NCBI GenBank assembly: GCA_038025085.1
Contig: CM076146.1
Location: 23,540,001-23,604,000, forward strand
Reading direction: 5' to 3'
Length of the DNA stretch: 64,000 nucleotides
Source: Tetragonia tetragonoides
Taxonomy: Eukaryota > Streptophyta > Magnoliopsida > Caryophyllales > Aizoaceae
Shown: positions 13,856-26,952 of the stretch, one piece after another
How positions within the stretch are numbered: position 1 is the first letter of the stretch
Layout of the letters: each line of letters starts with the position of its first letter
Notes under the pieces: generated by a model
What the model was told of the DNA's origin: nothing
Seen by the model: only the letters and a program-made list of their open reading frames with translations
Database searches by the model: none
Program-made: the position numbers and the translations under genes

Positions 13856-15440
13856 TGGATGTTTACAAGTACAAACAAGCTTCAACTCAAGCTTTTGATT
13901 TTATTTACGCGTTTTAAAAGCTCATACGAGTAGGGTGAAAGAGATTTGAGTTCTTTTGTGTTTTATATTAAGAGAAAGCATCCAAATAATTTGTTTCCAT
14001 TTATTTAAGTGTGAAACTACACCTAGGATGTTTACAAGTACAAACAAGCTTCAACTCAAGCTGTTGATTGAATTTTACGCATTTTAACAGCTCTTACGAC
14101 GAGGGTGATAGAAATTGAGTTCTTTTGAGTTGTATATTAAGAGAAAGCATCCAAATCCTTTGTTTGCATTCATTTGAGTGTGAAACTACAGGTAGGATGT
14201 TTACAGTTACAAACAAGCTTCAACTCATGCTTTTGAATGCATTTACGCGTTTTAAAAGCTCATACGAGTAGGGTGAAAGAGATTTGAGTTCTTCTGTGTC
14301 GTATATTAAGAGAAAGCATCCAAATACTTTGTTTGCATTCATTTGAGTGTGAAACTACACCTAGGATGTTTACAAGTACAAACAAGCTTCAACTCAAGCT
14401 TTTGAATGCATTTACGCGTTTTAACAGCTCTTACGACTAGGGTGATAGAATTTGAGTTCTTTTGTGTTGTACATTAAGAGAAAGCATCCAAATACTTTGT
14501 TTACATTCATTTGAGTGTGAAACTACACCTAGGATGTTTACAAGTACAAACAAGCTTCAACTCAAGCTTTTGATTGTATTTACGCGTTTTAAAAGCTCAT
14601 ACGAGTAGGGTGAAAGAGATTTGAGTTCTTTTGTGTTGTATATTAAGAGAAAGCATCCAAATACTTTGTTTCCATAAACTACACCTAGGATGTTCACAAG
14701 TACAAACAAGCTTCAACTCAATCTTTTGAATGTATTTACGCGTTTTAAATGCTCATACGAGTAGGGTGAAAGAGATTTGAGTTCTTTTGTGTTGTATACT
14801 AAGAGAAAGCATCCAAATACTTTGTTTGCATTCATTTCAGTGTGAAACTACACCTAGGATGTTTACAAGTACAAACAAGCTTCAACTCAAGCTTTTGATT
14901 GTATTTACGCGTTTTAAAAGCTCATACGAGTAGGGTGAAAGAGATTTGAGTTCTTTTGTGTTTTATATTAAGAGAAAGCATCCAAATAATTTGTTTCCAT
15001 TTATTTAAGTGTGAAACTACACCTAGGATGTTTACAAGTACAAACAAGCTTCAACTCAAGCTGTTGATTGAATTTTACGCATTTTAACAGCTCTTACGAC
15101 GAGGGTGATAGAAATTGAGTTCTTTTGAGTTGTATATTAAGAGAAAGCATCCAAATCCTTTGTTTGCATTCATTTGAGTGTGAAACTACAGGTAGGATGT
15201 TTACAGTTACAAACAAGCTTCAACTCATGCTTTTGAATGCATTTACGCGTTTTAAAAGCTCATACGAGTAGGGTGAAAGAGATTTGAGTTCTTCTGTGTC
15301 GTATATTAAGAGAAAGCATCCAAATACTTTGTTTGCATTCATTTGAGTGTGAAACTACACCTAGGATGTTTACAAGTACAAACAAGCTTCAACTCAAGCT
15401 TTTGAATGCATTTACGCGTTTTAACAGCTCTTACGACTAG
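13856..15440 (+). repeat. 1,000-bp (6-monomer) duplication with a 14-bp-class deletion
   Basis: The block 13856-14855 is repeated in part from 14856 to about 15440. Markers 1,000 bp apart include ttttatattaagag (13963/14963), ctgttgattgaatttt (14061/15061) and the ctacaggtaggatg variant (near 14190/15190). The length is short of 6 x 169 because one monomer, near 14672, lost sequence between gtttccat and aaactacacc. A further copy of the 14.13-14.79 kb part, including that deletion, lies near 18.49-19.15 kb (offset about 4,360 bp). Confidence 0.75.
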
Positions 15441-15599
15441 GGTGAAAGAGATTTGAGTTCTTTTGTGTTGTATACTAAGAGAAAGCATCCAAATACTTTG
15501 TTTGCATTCATTTCAGTGTGAAACTACACCTAGGATGTTTACAAGTACAAACAAGCTTCAACTCAAGCTGTTGAATGAATCTACGCGTTTTAACAGCTC

Positions 15600-18500
15600 T
15601 TACGACTAGGGTTATAGAAATTGAGTTGTTTTGTGTTATATATTATGAAAAAGCATCCAAATACTTTGTTTGCATTCATTTGAATGTGTGAAACTACACC
15701 TAGGATGTTTACAAGTACAAACAAGCTTCAACTGAAGCTTTTGAATGTATTTACGCGTTTTAAAAGCTCATACGAGTAGGGTGAAAGAGATTTGAGTTCT
15801 TTTGTGTTGTATACTAAGAGAAAGCATCCAAATACTTTGTTTCCATTCATTTAAGTGTGAAACTACACCTAGGATGTTTACAAGTACAAACAAGCTTCAA
15901 GTCAAGGTTTTGAATGTATTTACGCGTTTTAAAAGCTCATACGAGTAGGGTGAAAGAGATTTGAGTTCTTTTGTGTTGTATAGTAAGAGAAAGCATCCAA
16001 ATACTTTGTTTGCATTCAATTGAGAGTGAAACTACACCTAGGATGTTTACAAGTACAAACAACCTTCAACTCAAGCTTTTGAATGTATTTACGCGTTTTA
16101 AAAGCTCATACGAGGAGGGTGAAAGAGATTTGAGTTCTTTTGTGTTGTATAGTAAGAGAAAGCATCCAAATACTTTGTTTGCACTCATTTGAGTGTGAAA
16201 CTACACCTAGGATGTTTACATGTACAAACAAGCTTCAACTCAAGCTTTTGAATGTATTTACGCTTTTTAAAAGCTCATACGAGTAGGGTGAAAGAGATTT
16301 GAGTTCTTTTGTGTTGTATAGTAAGAGAAAGCATCCAAATACTTTGTTTGCATTCATTTGAGTGTGAAACTACACCTAGGATGTTTACAAGTACAAACAA
16401 GCTTCAACTCAAGCTTTTGAATGAATTTACGCGTTTTAAAAGCTTATACGAGGAGGGTGAAAGAGATTTGAGTTCTTTTGTGTTGTATAGTAAGAGAAAG
16501 CACCCAAATACTTTGTTTGCACTCATTTGAGTGTGAAACTACACCTAGGATGTTTACATGTACAAACAAGCTTCAACTCAAGCTTTTGAATGTATTTACG
16601 CTTTTTAAAAGCTCATACGAGTAGGGTGAAAGAGATTTGAGTTCTTTTGTGTTGTATAGTAAGAGAAAGCATCCAAATACTTTTGTTTGCATTCATTTGA
16701 GTGTGAAACTACACCTAGGATGTTTACAAGTACAAACAAGCTTCAACTCAAGCTTTTGAATGAATTTACGCGTTTTAACAGCTCTTACGACTAGGGTGAT
16801 AGAAATTGAGTTCTTTTGTGTCGTATGTTAAGAGAAAATATCCAAATACTTTGTTTGCATTCATTTGAGTGTGAAATAACACCAGGGTTGTTTACAAGTG
16901 CAAACAAGCTTCAACTCAAGCATTTGAATGCATTTACGCGTTTTAAAAGCTCATTCGAGTAGGGTGAAAGAGATTTGAGTTCCTTTGTGTTGTATATTAA
17001 GAGAAAGCGTTCAAATACTTTGTTTGCATTCATTTGAGTGTGAAACTACACCGACGATGTTTACAGTTACAAACAAGCTTCAACTCAAGCTTTTGAATGC
17101 GTTTACGCGTTTTAAAAGCTCATACGAGTAGGGTGAAAGAGATTTGAGTTCTTTTGTGTTGTTTATTAAGAGAAAGCATCCAAATACGTTGTTTGCATTT
17201 ATTTGAGTGTGAAACTACACCTAGGATGTTTACAAGTACAAACAAGCTTCAACCCAAGCTTTTGAATGTATTTACGCTTTTTAAAAGCTCATACGAGTAG
17301 GGTGAAAGAGATTTGAGTTCTTTTGTGTTGTATAGTAAGAGAAAGCATCCAAATACTTTGCTTCCATTCATTTAAGTGTGAAACTACACCTAGGATGTTT
17401 ACAAGTACAAACAAGCTTCAACTCAAGCTTTTGAATGTATTTACGCGTTTTAAAAGCTCATACGAGTAGGGTGAAAGAGATTTGAGTTCTTTTGTGTTGT
17501 ATAGTAAGAGAAAGCATCCAAATACTTTGTTTGTATTCATTTGAGTGTGAAACTACACCTATGATGTTTACAAGTACATACAAGCTTCAACTCAAGCTTT
17601 TGAATGTATTTACGCGTTTTAAAAGCTCATACGAGTAGGGTGAAAGAGATTTGAGTTCTTTTGTGTTGTATATTAAGAGAAAGCATCCAAATACTTTTTT
17701 TTCATTCATTTGAGTGTGAAACTATACGTAGGATGTTTACAAGTACAAACAAGCTTCAACTCAAGCTTTTGAATGCATTTACGCGTAGGGTGAAAGAGAT
17801 TTGATTTTTTTTGTGTTGTATATTAAGAGAAAGCACCCAAATGTTTTGTTTGCATTCTTTTGAGTATGAAACTACACCAAGAATGTGTTAAATTACAAAC
17901 AAGCTTCAACTCAAGCTTTTGAATGCATTTACGCGTTTTAAAAGCTCATACGAGTAGGGTGAAAGAGATTTGAGTTCTTTTGTGTTGTATATTAAGAGAA
18001 AGCATCCAAATACTTTGTTTGCATTCATTTGAGTGTGAAACTACACCTAGGATGTTTACAAGTACAAACAAGCTTCAACTCAAGCTGTTGAATGAATTTA
18101 CGCGTTTTAACAGCTCTTACGACTAGGGTTATAGAAATTGAGTTCTTGTGTGTTGTATATTAAGAGAAAGCATCCAAATACTTTGTTTACATTCATTTGA
18201 GTATGAAACTACACCTAGGATGTTTACAGTTACAAACAAGCTTCAACTCATGCTTTTGAATTAATTTACGCGTTTTAAAAGCTCATACGAGTAGGGTGAA
18301 AGAGATTTGAGTTCTTTTGTGTTGTATAGTAAGAGAAAGCATCCAAATATTTGTTTGCATTCATTTGAGTGTGAAACTACACCTAGGATGTTTACAAGTG
18401 CAAACATGCTTCAACTCAAGCATTTGAATGCATTTACGCGTTTTAAAAGCTCATACGAGTAGGGTGAAAGAGATTTGAGTTCTTTTGTGTTGTATATTAA

Positions 18501-21500
18501 GAGAAAGCATCCAAATCCTTTGTTTGCATTCATTTGAGTGTGAAACTACAGGTAGGATGTTTACAGTTACAAACAAGCTTCAACTCATGCTTTTGAATGC
18601 ATTTACGCGTTTTAAAAGCTCATACGAGTAGGGTGAAAGAGATTTGAGTTCTTCTGTGTCGTATATTAAGAGAAAGCATCCAAATACTTTGTTTGCATTC
18701 ATTTGAGTGTGAAACTACACCTAGGATGTTTACAAGTACAAACAAGCTTCAACTCAAGCTTTTGAATGCATTTACGCGTTTTAACAGCTCTTACGACTAG
18801 GGTGATAGAATTTGAGTTCTTTTGTGTTGTACATTAAGAGAAAGCATCCAAATACTTTGTTTACATTCATTTGAGTGTGAAACTACACCTAGGATGTTTA
18901 CAAGTACAAACAAGCTTCAACTCAAGCTTTTGATTGTATTTACGCGTTTTAAAAGCTCATACGAGTAGGGTGAAAGAGATTTGAGTTCTTTTGTGTTGTA
19001 TTTTAAGAGAAAGCATCCAAATACTTTGTTTCCATAAACTACACCTAGGATGTTCACAAGTACAAACAAGCTTCAACTCAATCTTTTGAATGTATTTACG
19101 CGTTTTAAATGCTCATACGAGTAGGGTGAAAGAGATTTCTGTTCTTTTGTTTTTTATACTAAGAGAAAGCATCCAAATACTTTGTTTGCATTCATTTCAG
19201 TGTGAAACTACACCTAGGATGTTTACAACTACAAACAAGCTTCAACTCAAGCTGTTGAATGAATCTACGCGTTTTAACAGCTCTTACGACTAGGGTTATA
19301 GAAATTGAGTTGTTTTGTGTTGTATATTATGAAAAAGCATCCAAATACTTTGTTTGCATTCATTTGAATGTGTGATACTACACCTAGGATGTTTACAAGT
19401 ACAAACAAGCTTCAACTGAAGCTTTTGAATGTATTTACGCGTTTTAAAAGCACATACGAGTAGGGTGAAAGAGATTTGAGTTCTTTTGTGTTGTATACTA
19501 AGAGAAAGCATCCAAATACTTTGTTTCCATTCATTTAAGTGTGAAACTACACCTAGGATGTTTACAAGTACAAACAAGCTTCAAGTCAAGGTTTTGAATG
19601 TATTTACGCGTTTTAAAAGCTCATACGAGTAGGGTGAAAGAGATTTGAGTTCTTTTGTGTTGTATAGTAAGAGAAAGCATCCAAATACTTTGTTTCCATT
19701 CAATTGAGAGTGAAACTACACCTAGGATGTTTACAAGTACAAACAACCTTCAACTCAAGCTTTTGAATGTATTTACGCGTTTTAAAAGCTCATACGAGGA
19801 GGGTGAAAGAGATTTGAGTTCTTTTGTGTTGTATAGTAAGAGAAAGCATCCAAATACTTTGTTTGCACTCATTTGAGTGTGAAACTACACCTAGGATGTT
19901 TACATGTACAAACAAGCTTCAACTCAAGCTTTTGAATGTATTTATGCTTTTTAAAAGCTCATACGAGTAGGGTGAAAGAGATTTGAGTTCTTTTGTATTG
20001 TATAGTAAGAGAAAGCATCCAAATAGTTTGTTTGCATTCATTTGAGTGTGAAACTACACCTAGGATGTTTACAAGTACAAACAAGCTTCAACTCAAGCTT
20101 TTGAATGAATTTACGCGTTTTAACAGCTCTTACGACTAGGGTGATAGAAATTGAGTTCTTTTGTGTCGTATGTTAAGAGAAAATATCCAAATACTTTGTT
20201 TGCATTCAATTGAGTGTGAAATAACACCAGGGTTGTTTACAAGTGCAAACAAGCTTCAACTCAAGCATTTGAATGCATTTACGCGTTTTAAAAGCTCATT
20301 CGAGTAGGGTGAAAGAGATTTGAGTTCCTTTGTGTTGTATATTAAGAGAAAGCGTTCAAATACTTTGTTTGCATTCATTTGAGTGTGAAACTACACCGAC
20401 GATGTTTACAGTTACAAACAAGCTTCAACTCAAGCTTTTGAATGCGTTTACACGTTTTAAAAGCTCATACGAGTAGGGTGAAAGAGATTTGAGTTCTTTT
20501 GTGTTGTTTATTAAGAGAAAGCATCCAAATACTTTTTTTGCATTCATTTGAGTGTGAAATTATATCTAGGAAGTTTACAGTCACAAACAAGCTTCAACTC
20601 AAACTTTTGAATGCATTTACGCGTAGGGTGAAAGAGATTTGATTTCTTTTGTGTTGTATATTAAGAGAAAGCACCCAAATGTTTTGTTTGCATTCTTTTG
20701 AGTATGAAACTACACCAAGAATGTGTTAAATTACAAACAAGCTTCAACTCAAGCTTTTGAATGCATTTACGCGTTTTAAAAGCTCATACGAGTAGGGTGA
20801 AAGAGATTTGAGTTCTTTTGTGTTGTATATTAAGACAAAGCATCCAAATACTTTGTTTGCATTCATTTGAGTGTGAAACTACACCTAGGTTGTTTACAAG
20901 TACAAACAAGCTTCAACTCAAGCTGTTGAATGAATTTACGCGTTTTAACAGCTCTTACGACTAGGGTGATAGAAATTGAGTTCTTGTGTGTTGTATATTA
21001 AGAGAAAGCATCCAAATACTTTGTTTACATTCATTTGAGTATGAAACTACACCTAGGATGTTTACAGTTACAAACAAGCTTCAACTCATGCTTTTGAATT
21101 AATTTACGCGTTTTAAAAGGTCATACGAGTAGGGTGAAAGAGATTTGAGTTCTTTTGTGTTGTATAGTAAGAGAAAGCATCCAAATATTTGTTTGCATTC
21201 ATTTGAGTGTGAAACTACACCTAGGATGTTTACAAGTGCAAACATGCTTCAACTCAAGCATTTGAATGCATTTACGCGTTTTAAAAGCTCATACGAGTAG
21301 GGTGAAAGAGATTTGATTTCTTTTGTGTTGTATATTAAGAGAAAGCACCCAAATACTTTGTTTGCATTCATTTGAGTGTGAAACTACACCTAGGATGTTT
21401 ACAAGTACAAACAAGCTTCAACTCAGGCTTTTGAATGTATTTACGCGTTTTAAAAGCTCATACGAGTAGGGTGAAAGAGATTTGAGTTCTTTTGTGTTGT

Positions 21501-24500
21501 ATGGTAAGAGAAAGCATCCAAATATTTGTTTGCATTCATTTGAGTGTGAAACTACACCTAGGATGTTTACAAGTGCAAACAAGCTTCAACTCAAGCATTT
21601 GAATGCATTTACGTGTTTTAAAAGCTCATACGAGTTGGTTGAAAGAGATTTGAGTTCTTTTGTGTGTATATTAAGAGAAAGCATCCAAATACTTTGTTTG
21701 CATTCATTTGAGTGTGAAACCACACCGAGGATGTTTACAGTTACAAACAAGCTTCAACTCAAGCTTTTGAATGCGTTTACGCGTTTTAAAAGCTCATACG
21801 AGTAGGTTGAAAGAGATTTGAGTTCTTTTGTGTTGTATATTAAGAGAAAGCATCCAAATACTTTGTTTGCATTCATTTGAGTGTGAAACTATACCTAGGA
21901 AGTTTACAGTTACAAACAAGCTTCAACTCAAGCTTTTGAATGCGTTTATGCGTTTTAAAAGCTCATACGAGTAGGGTGAAAGAGATTTGAGTTCTTTTGT
22001 GTTGTATACTAAGAGAAAGCATCCAAATACTTTGTTTCCATTCATTTAAGTGTGAAACTACACCTAGGATGTTTACAAGTACAAACAAGCTTCAAGTCAA
22101 GGTTTTGAATGTATTTACGCGTTTTAAAAGCTCATACGAGTAGGGTGAAAGAGATTTGAGTTCTTTTGTGTTGTATAGTAAGAGAAAGCATCCAAATACT
22201 TTGTTTGCATTCAATTGAGAGTGAAACTACACCTAGGATGTTTACAAGTACAAACAACCTTCAACTCAAGCTTTTGAATGTATTTACGCGTTTTAAAAGC
22301 TCATACGAGGAGGGTGAAAGAGATTTGAGTTCTTTTGTGTTGTATAGTAAGAGAGAGCATCCAAATACTTTGTTTGCACTCATTTGAGTGTGAAACTACA
22401 CCTAGGATGTTTACATGTACAAACAAGCTTCAACTCAAGCTTTTGAATGTATTTACGCTTTTTAAAAGCTCATACGAGTAGGGTGAAAGAGATTTGAGTT
22501 CTTTTGTGTTGTATAGTAAGAGAAAGCATCCAAATACTTTGTTTGCATTCATTTGAGTGTGAAACTACACCTAGGATGTTTACAAGTACAAACAAGCTTC
22601 AACTCAAGCTTTTGAATGAATTTACGCGTTTTAACAGCTCTTACGACTAGGGTGATAGAAATTGAGTTCTTTTGTGTCGTATGTTAAGAGAAAATATCCA
22701 AATACTTTGTTTGCATTCATTTGAGTGTGAAATAACACCAGGGTTGTTTACAAGTGCAAACAAGCTTCAACTCAAGCATTTGAATGCATTTACGCGTTTT
22801 AAAAGCTCATTCGAGTAGGGTGAAAGAGATTTGAGTTCCTTTGTGTTGTATATTAAGAGAAAGCGTTCAAATACTTTGTTTGCATTCATTTGAGTGTGAA
22901 ACTACACCGACGATGTTTACAGTTACAAACAAGCTTCAACTCAAGCTTTTGAATGCGTTTACGCGTTTTAAAAGCTCATACGAGTAGGGTGAAAGAGATT
23001 TGAGTTCTTTTGTGTTGTTTATTAAGAGAAAGCATCCAAATACTTTTTTTGCATTCATTTGAGTGTGAAATTATATCTAGGAAGTTTACAGTCACAAACA
23101 AGCTTCAACTCAAGCTTTTGAATGCGTTTACGCGTTTTAAAAGCTCATACGAGTAGGGTGAAAGAGATTTGAGTTCTTTTGTGTTGTATATTAAGAGAAA
23201 GCATCCAAATACTTTTTTTCCATTCATTTGAGTGTGAAACTACACCTAGGATGTTTACAAGTACAAACAAGCTTCAACCCAAGCTTTTGAATGTATTTAC
23301 GCTTTTTAAAAGCTCATACGAGTAGGGTGAAAGAGATTTGAGTTCTTTTGTGTTGTATAGTAAGAGAAAGCATCCAAATACTTTGCTTCCATTCATTTAA
23401 GTGTGAAACTACACCTAGGATGTTTACAAGTACAAACAAGCTTCAACTCAAGCTTTTGAATGTATTTACGCGTTTTAAAAGCTCATACGAGTAGGGTGAA
23501 AGAGATTTGAGTTCTTTTGTGTTGTATAGTAAGAGAAAGCATCCAAATACTTTGTTTGTATTCATTTGAGTGTGAAACTACACCTATGATGTTTACAAGT
23601 ACATACAAGCTTCAACTCAAGCTTTTGAATGTATTTACGCGTTTTAAAAGCTCATACGAGTAGGGTGAAAGAGATTTGAGTTCTTTTGTGTTGTATATTA
23701 AGAGAAAGCATCCAAATACTTTGTTTGCATTCATTTGAGTGTGAAACTACACCGAGGATGTTTACAGTTAAAAACAAGCTTCAACTCAAGCTTTTGAATG
23801 TATTTACGCGTTGTAAAAGCTCATACGAGTAGGGTGAAAGAGATTTGAGTTCTTTTGTGTTGTATAGTAAGAGAAAGCATCCAAATACTTTGTTTGCACT
23901 CATTTGAGTGTGAAACTACACCTAGGATGTTTACATGTACAAACAAGCTTCAACTCAAGCTTTTGAATGTATTTACGCTTTTTAAAAGCTCATACGAGTA
24001 GGGTGAAAGAGATTTGAGTTCTTTTGTGTTGTATAGTAAGAGAAAGCATCCAAATACTTTGTTTGCATTCATTTGAGTGTGAAACTACACCTAGGATGTT
24101 TACAAGTACAAACAAGCTTCAACTCAAGCTTTTGAATGAATTTACGCGTTTTAACAGCTCTTACGACTAGGGTGATAGAAATTGAGTTCTTTTGTGTCGT
24201 ATGTTAAGAGAAAATATCCAAATACTTTGTTTGCATTCATTTGAGTGTGAAATAACACCAGGGTTGTTTACAAGTGCAAACAAGCTTCAACTCAAGCATT
24301 TGAATGCATTTACGCGTTTTAAAAGCTCATTCGAGTAGGGTGAAAGAGATTTGAGTTCCTTTGTGTTGTATATTAAGAGAAAGCGTTCAAATACTTTGTT
24401 TGCATTCATTTGAGTGTGAAACTACACCGACGATGTTTACAGTTACAAACAAGCTTCAACTCAAGCTTTTGAATGCGTTTACGCGTTTTAAAAGCTCATA

Positions 24501-26640
24501 CGAGTAGGGTGAAAGAGATTTGAGTTCTTTTGTGTTGTTTATTAAGAGAAAGCATCCAAATACTTTTTTGCATTCATTTGAGTGTGAAATTATATCTAGG
24601 AAGTTTACAGTCACAAACAAGCTTCAACTCAAGCTTTTGAATGCGTTTACGCGTTTTAAAAGCTCATACGAGTAGGGTGAAAGAGATTTGAGTTCTTTTG
24701 TGTTGTATATTAAGAGAAAGCATCCAAATACTTTTTTTCCATTCATTTGAGTGTGAAACTACACCTAGGATGTTTACAAGTACAAACAAGCTTCAACCCA
24801 AGCTTTTGAATGTATTTACGCTTTTTAAAAGCTCATACGAGTAGGGTGAAAGAGATTTGAGTTCTTTTGTGTTGTATAGTAAGAGAAAGCATCCAAATAC
24901 TTTGCTTCCATTCATTTAAGTGTGAAACTACACCTAGGATGTTTACAAGTACAAACAAGCTTCAACTCAAGCTTTTGAATGTATTTACGCGTTTTAAAAG
25001 CTCATACGAGTAGGGTGAAAGAGATTTGAGTTCTTTTGTGTTGTATAGTAAGAGAAAGCATCCAAATACTTTGTTTGTATTCATTTGAGTGTGAAACTAC
25101 ACCTATGATGTTTACAAGTACATACAAGCTTCAACTCAAGCTTTTGAATGTATTTACGCGTTTTAAAAGCTCATACGAGTAGGGTGAAAGAGATTTGAGT
25201 TCTTTTGTGTTGTATATTAAGAGAAAGCATCCAAATACTTTGTTTGCACTCATTTGAGTGTGAAACTACACCTAGGATGTTTACATGTACAAACAAGCTT
25301 CAACTCAAGCTTTTGAATGTATTTACGCTTTTTAAAAGCTCATACGAGTAGGGTGAAAGAGATTTGAGTTCTTTCGTGTTGTATAGTAAGAGAAAGCATC
25401 CAAATACTTTGTTTGCATTCATTTGAGTGTGAAACTACACCTAGGATGTTTACAAGTACAAACAAGCTTCAACTCAAGCTTTTGAATGAATTTACGCCTT
25501 TTAACAGCTCTTACGACTAGGGTGATAGAAATTGAGTTCTTTTGTGTCGTATGTTAAGAGAAAATATCCAAATACTTTGTTTGCATTCATTTGAGTGTGA
25601 AATAACACCAGGGTTGTTTACAAGTGCAAACAAGCTTCAACTCAAGCATTTGAATGCATTTACGCGTTTTAAAAGCTCATTCGAGTAGGGTGAAAGAGAT
25701 TTGAGTTCCTTTGTGTTGTATATTAAGAGAAAGCGTTCAAATACTTTGTTTGCATTCATTTGAGTGTGAAACTACACCGACGATGTTTACAGTTACAAAC
25801 AAGCTTCAACTCAAGCTTTTGAATGCGTTTACGCGTTTTAAAAGCTCATACGAGTAGGGTGAAAGAGATTTGAGTTCTTTTGTGTTGTTTATTAAGAGAA
25901 AGCATCCAAATACTTTTTTTGCATTCATTTGAGTGTGAAATTATATCTAGGAAGTTTACAGTCACAAACAAGCTTCAACTCAAGCTTTTGAATGCGTTTA
26001 CGCGTTTTAAAAGCTCATACGAGTAGGGTGAAAGAGATTTGAGTTCTTTATTAAGAGAAAGCATCCAAATACTTTTTTTCCATTCATTTGAGTGTGAAAC
26101 TACACCTAGGATGTTTACAAGTACAAACAAGCTTCAACCCAAGCTTTTGAATGTATTTACGCGTTTTAAAAGCTCATACGAGTAGGGTGAAAGAGATTTG
26201 AGTTCTTTTGTGTTGTATATTAAGAGAAAGCATCCAAATACTTTGTTTGCACTCATTTGAGTGTGAAACTACACTTAGGATGTTTACATGTACAAACAAG
26301 CTTCAACTCAAGCTTTTGAATGTATTTACGCTTTTTAAAAGCTCATACGAGTAGGGTGAAAGAGATTTGAGTTCTTTTGTGTTGTATAGTAAGAAAAAGC
26401 ATCCAAATACTTTGTTTGCATTCATTTGAGTGTGAAACTACACCTATGATGTTTACAAGTACAAACAAGCTTCAACTCAAGCTTTTGAATGAATTTACGC
26501 GTTTTAACAGCTCTTACGACTAGGGTGATAGAAATTGAGTTCTTTTGTGTCGTATGTTAAGAGAAAATATCCAAATACTTTGTTTGCATTCATTTGAGTG
26601 TGAAATAACACCAGGGTTGTTTACAAGTACAAACAAGCTT
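15600..26640 (+). repeat. Repeatedly duplicated 8-9-monomer blocks
   Basis: A distinctive series recurs through this stretch: ggagggtgaaag, acatgtacaaac with tacgctttttaaaag, a class-B monomer with gtcgtatgttaagagaaaat, aataacaccagggttg, then tcattcgagtaggg with gagttcctttg. The tcattcgag marker lies at about 16951, 20296, 22807, 24327 and 25677. The last two intervals, 1,520 and 1,350 bp, equal 9 x 169 minus 1 and 8 x 169 minus 2. The first two are longer and include shortened monomers, for example near 20621. The final copy runs to within about 300 bp of the retrotransposon. Confidence 0.75.
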
Positions 26641-26952
26641 CAACTGAAGCTTTTGAATGTATTTACGCGTTTTAAAAGCTCATACGAGTAGGATGAAAGA
26701 GATTTGAGTTCTTTTGTGTTGTATACTAAGAGAAAGCATCCAAATACTTTGTTTGCATTCATTTGAGTGTGAAACTACACCTAGGATGTTTACAGTTACA
26801 AACAAGCTTCAACTCATGCTTTTGAATTCATTTACGCGTTTTAAAAGCTCATACGAGTAGGGTGAAAGAGATTTGAGTTCTTTTGTGTTGTATTGTAAGA
26901 GAAAGCATCCAAATATTTGTTTGCATTCATTTGAGTGTGAAACTACACCTAG

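Larger units (their letters stand above)
1..26952 (+). repeat. 169-bp centromere-like satellite array, left arm (+ orientation)
   Basis: Uninterrupted head-to-tail tandem array of a 169-bp monomer, about 159 copies. A consensus copy can be read from aggatgtttacaagtac through aagcttcaactcaagctt, acgcgttttaaaagct, catacgagtagggtgaaag, gtatattaagagaaag and gtgtgaaactacacct. Copies differ by scattered substitutions and a few short indels. Two main classes are seen. Class A reads 'aaaagctcatacgagtagggtgaaagagatttgag'-like sequence; class B reads 'aacagctcttacgactaggg' followed by tgatagaaattgag and is 1 bp shorter. A third recurrent variant carries gtgttaaattac in place of gtttacaagtac. No host gene is visible. 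By analogy with other plant satellites of nucleosome-scale length this is probably centromeric or pericentromeric DNA; the sequence alone cannot show CENH3 binding. The last monomer is broken at 26952, where the retrotransposon fragment starts. Confidence 0.97.

Noticed and set aside
26873..26952. Satellite-pol fusion protein start (27 satellite codons joined to RT)
   Set aside because: The frame starts at TTG and is open by chance across the inversion junction. There is no promoter, and the fusion has no ATG before the RNase H region.
1..26952. CRISPR-like array
   Set aside because: The repeats are directly adjacent 169-bp units with no spacers, and the context is a plant-type retroelement.
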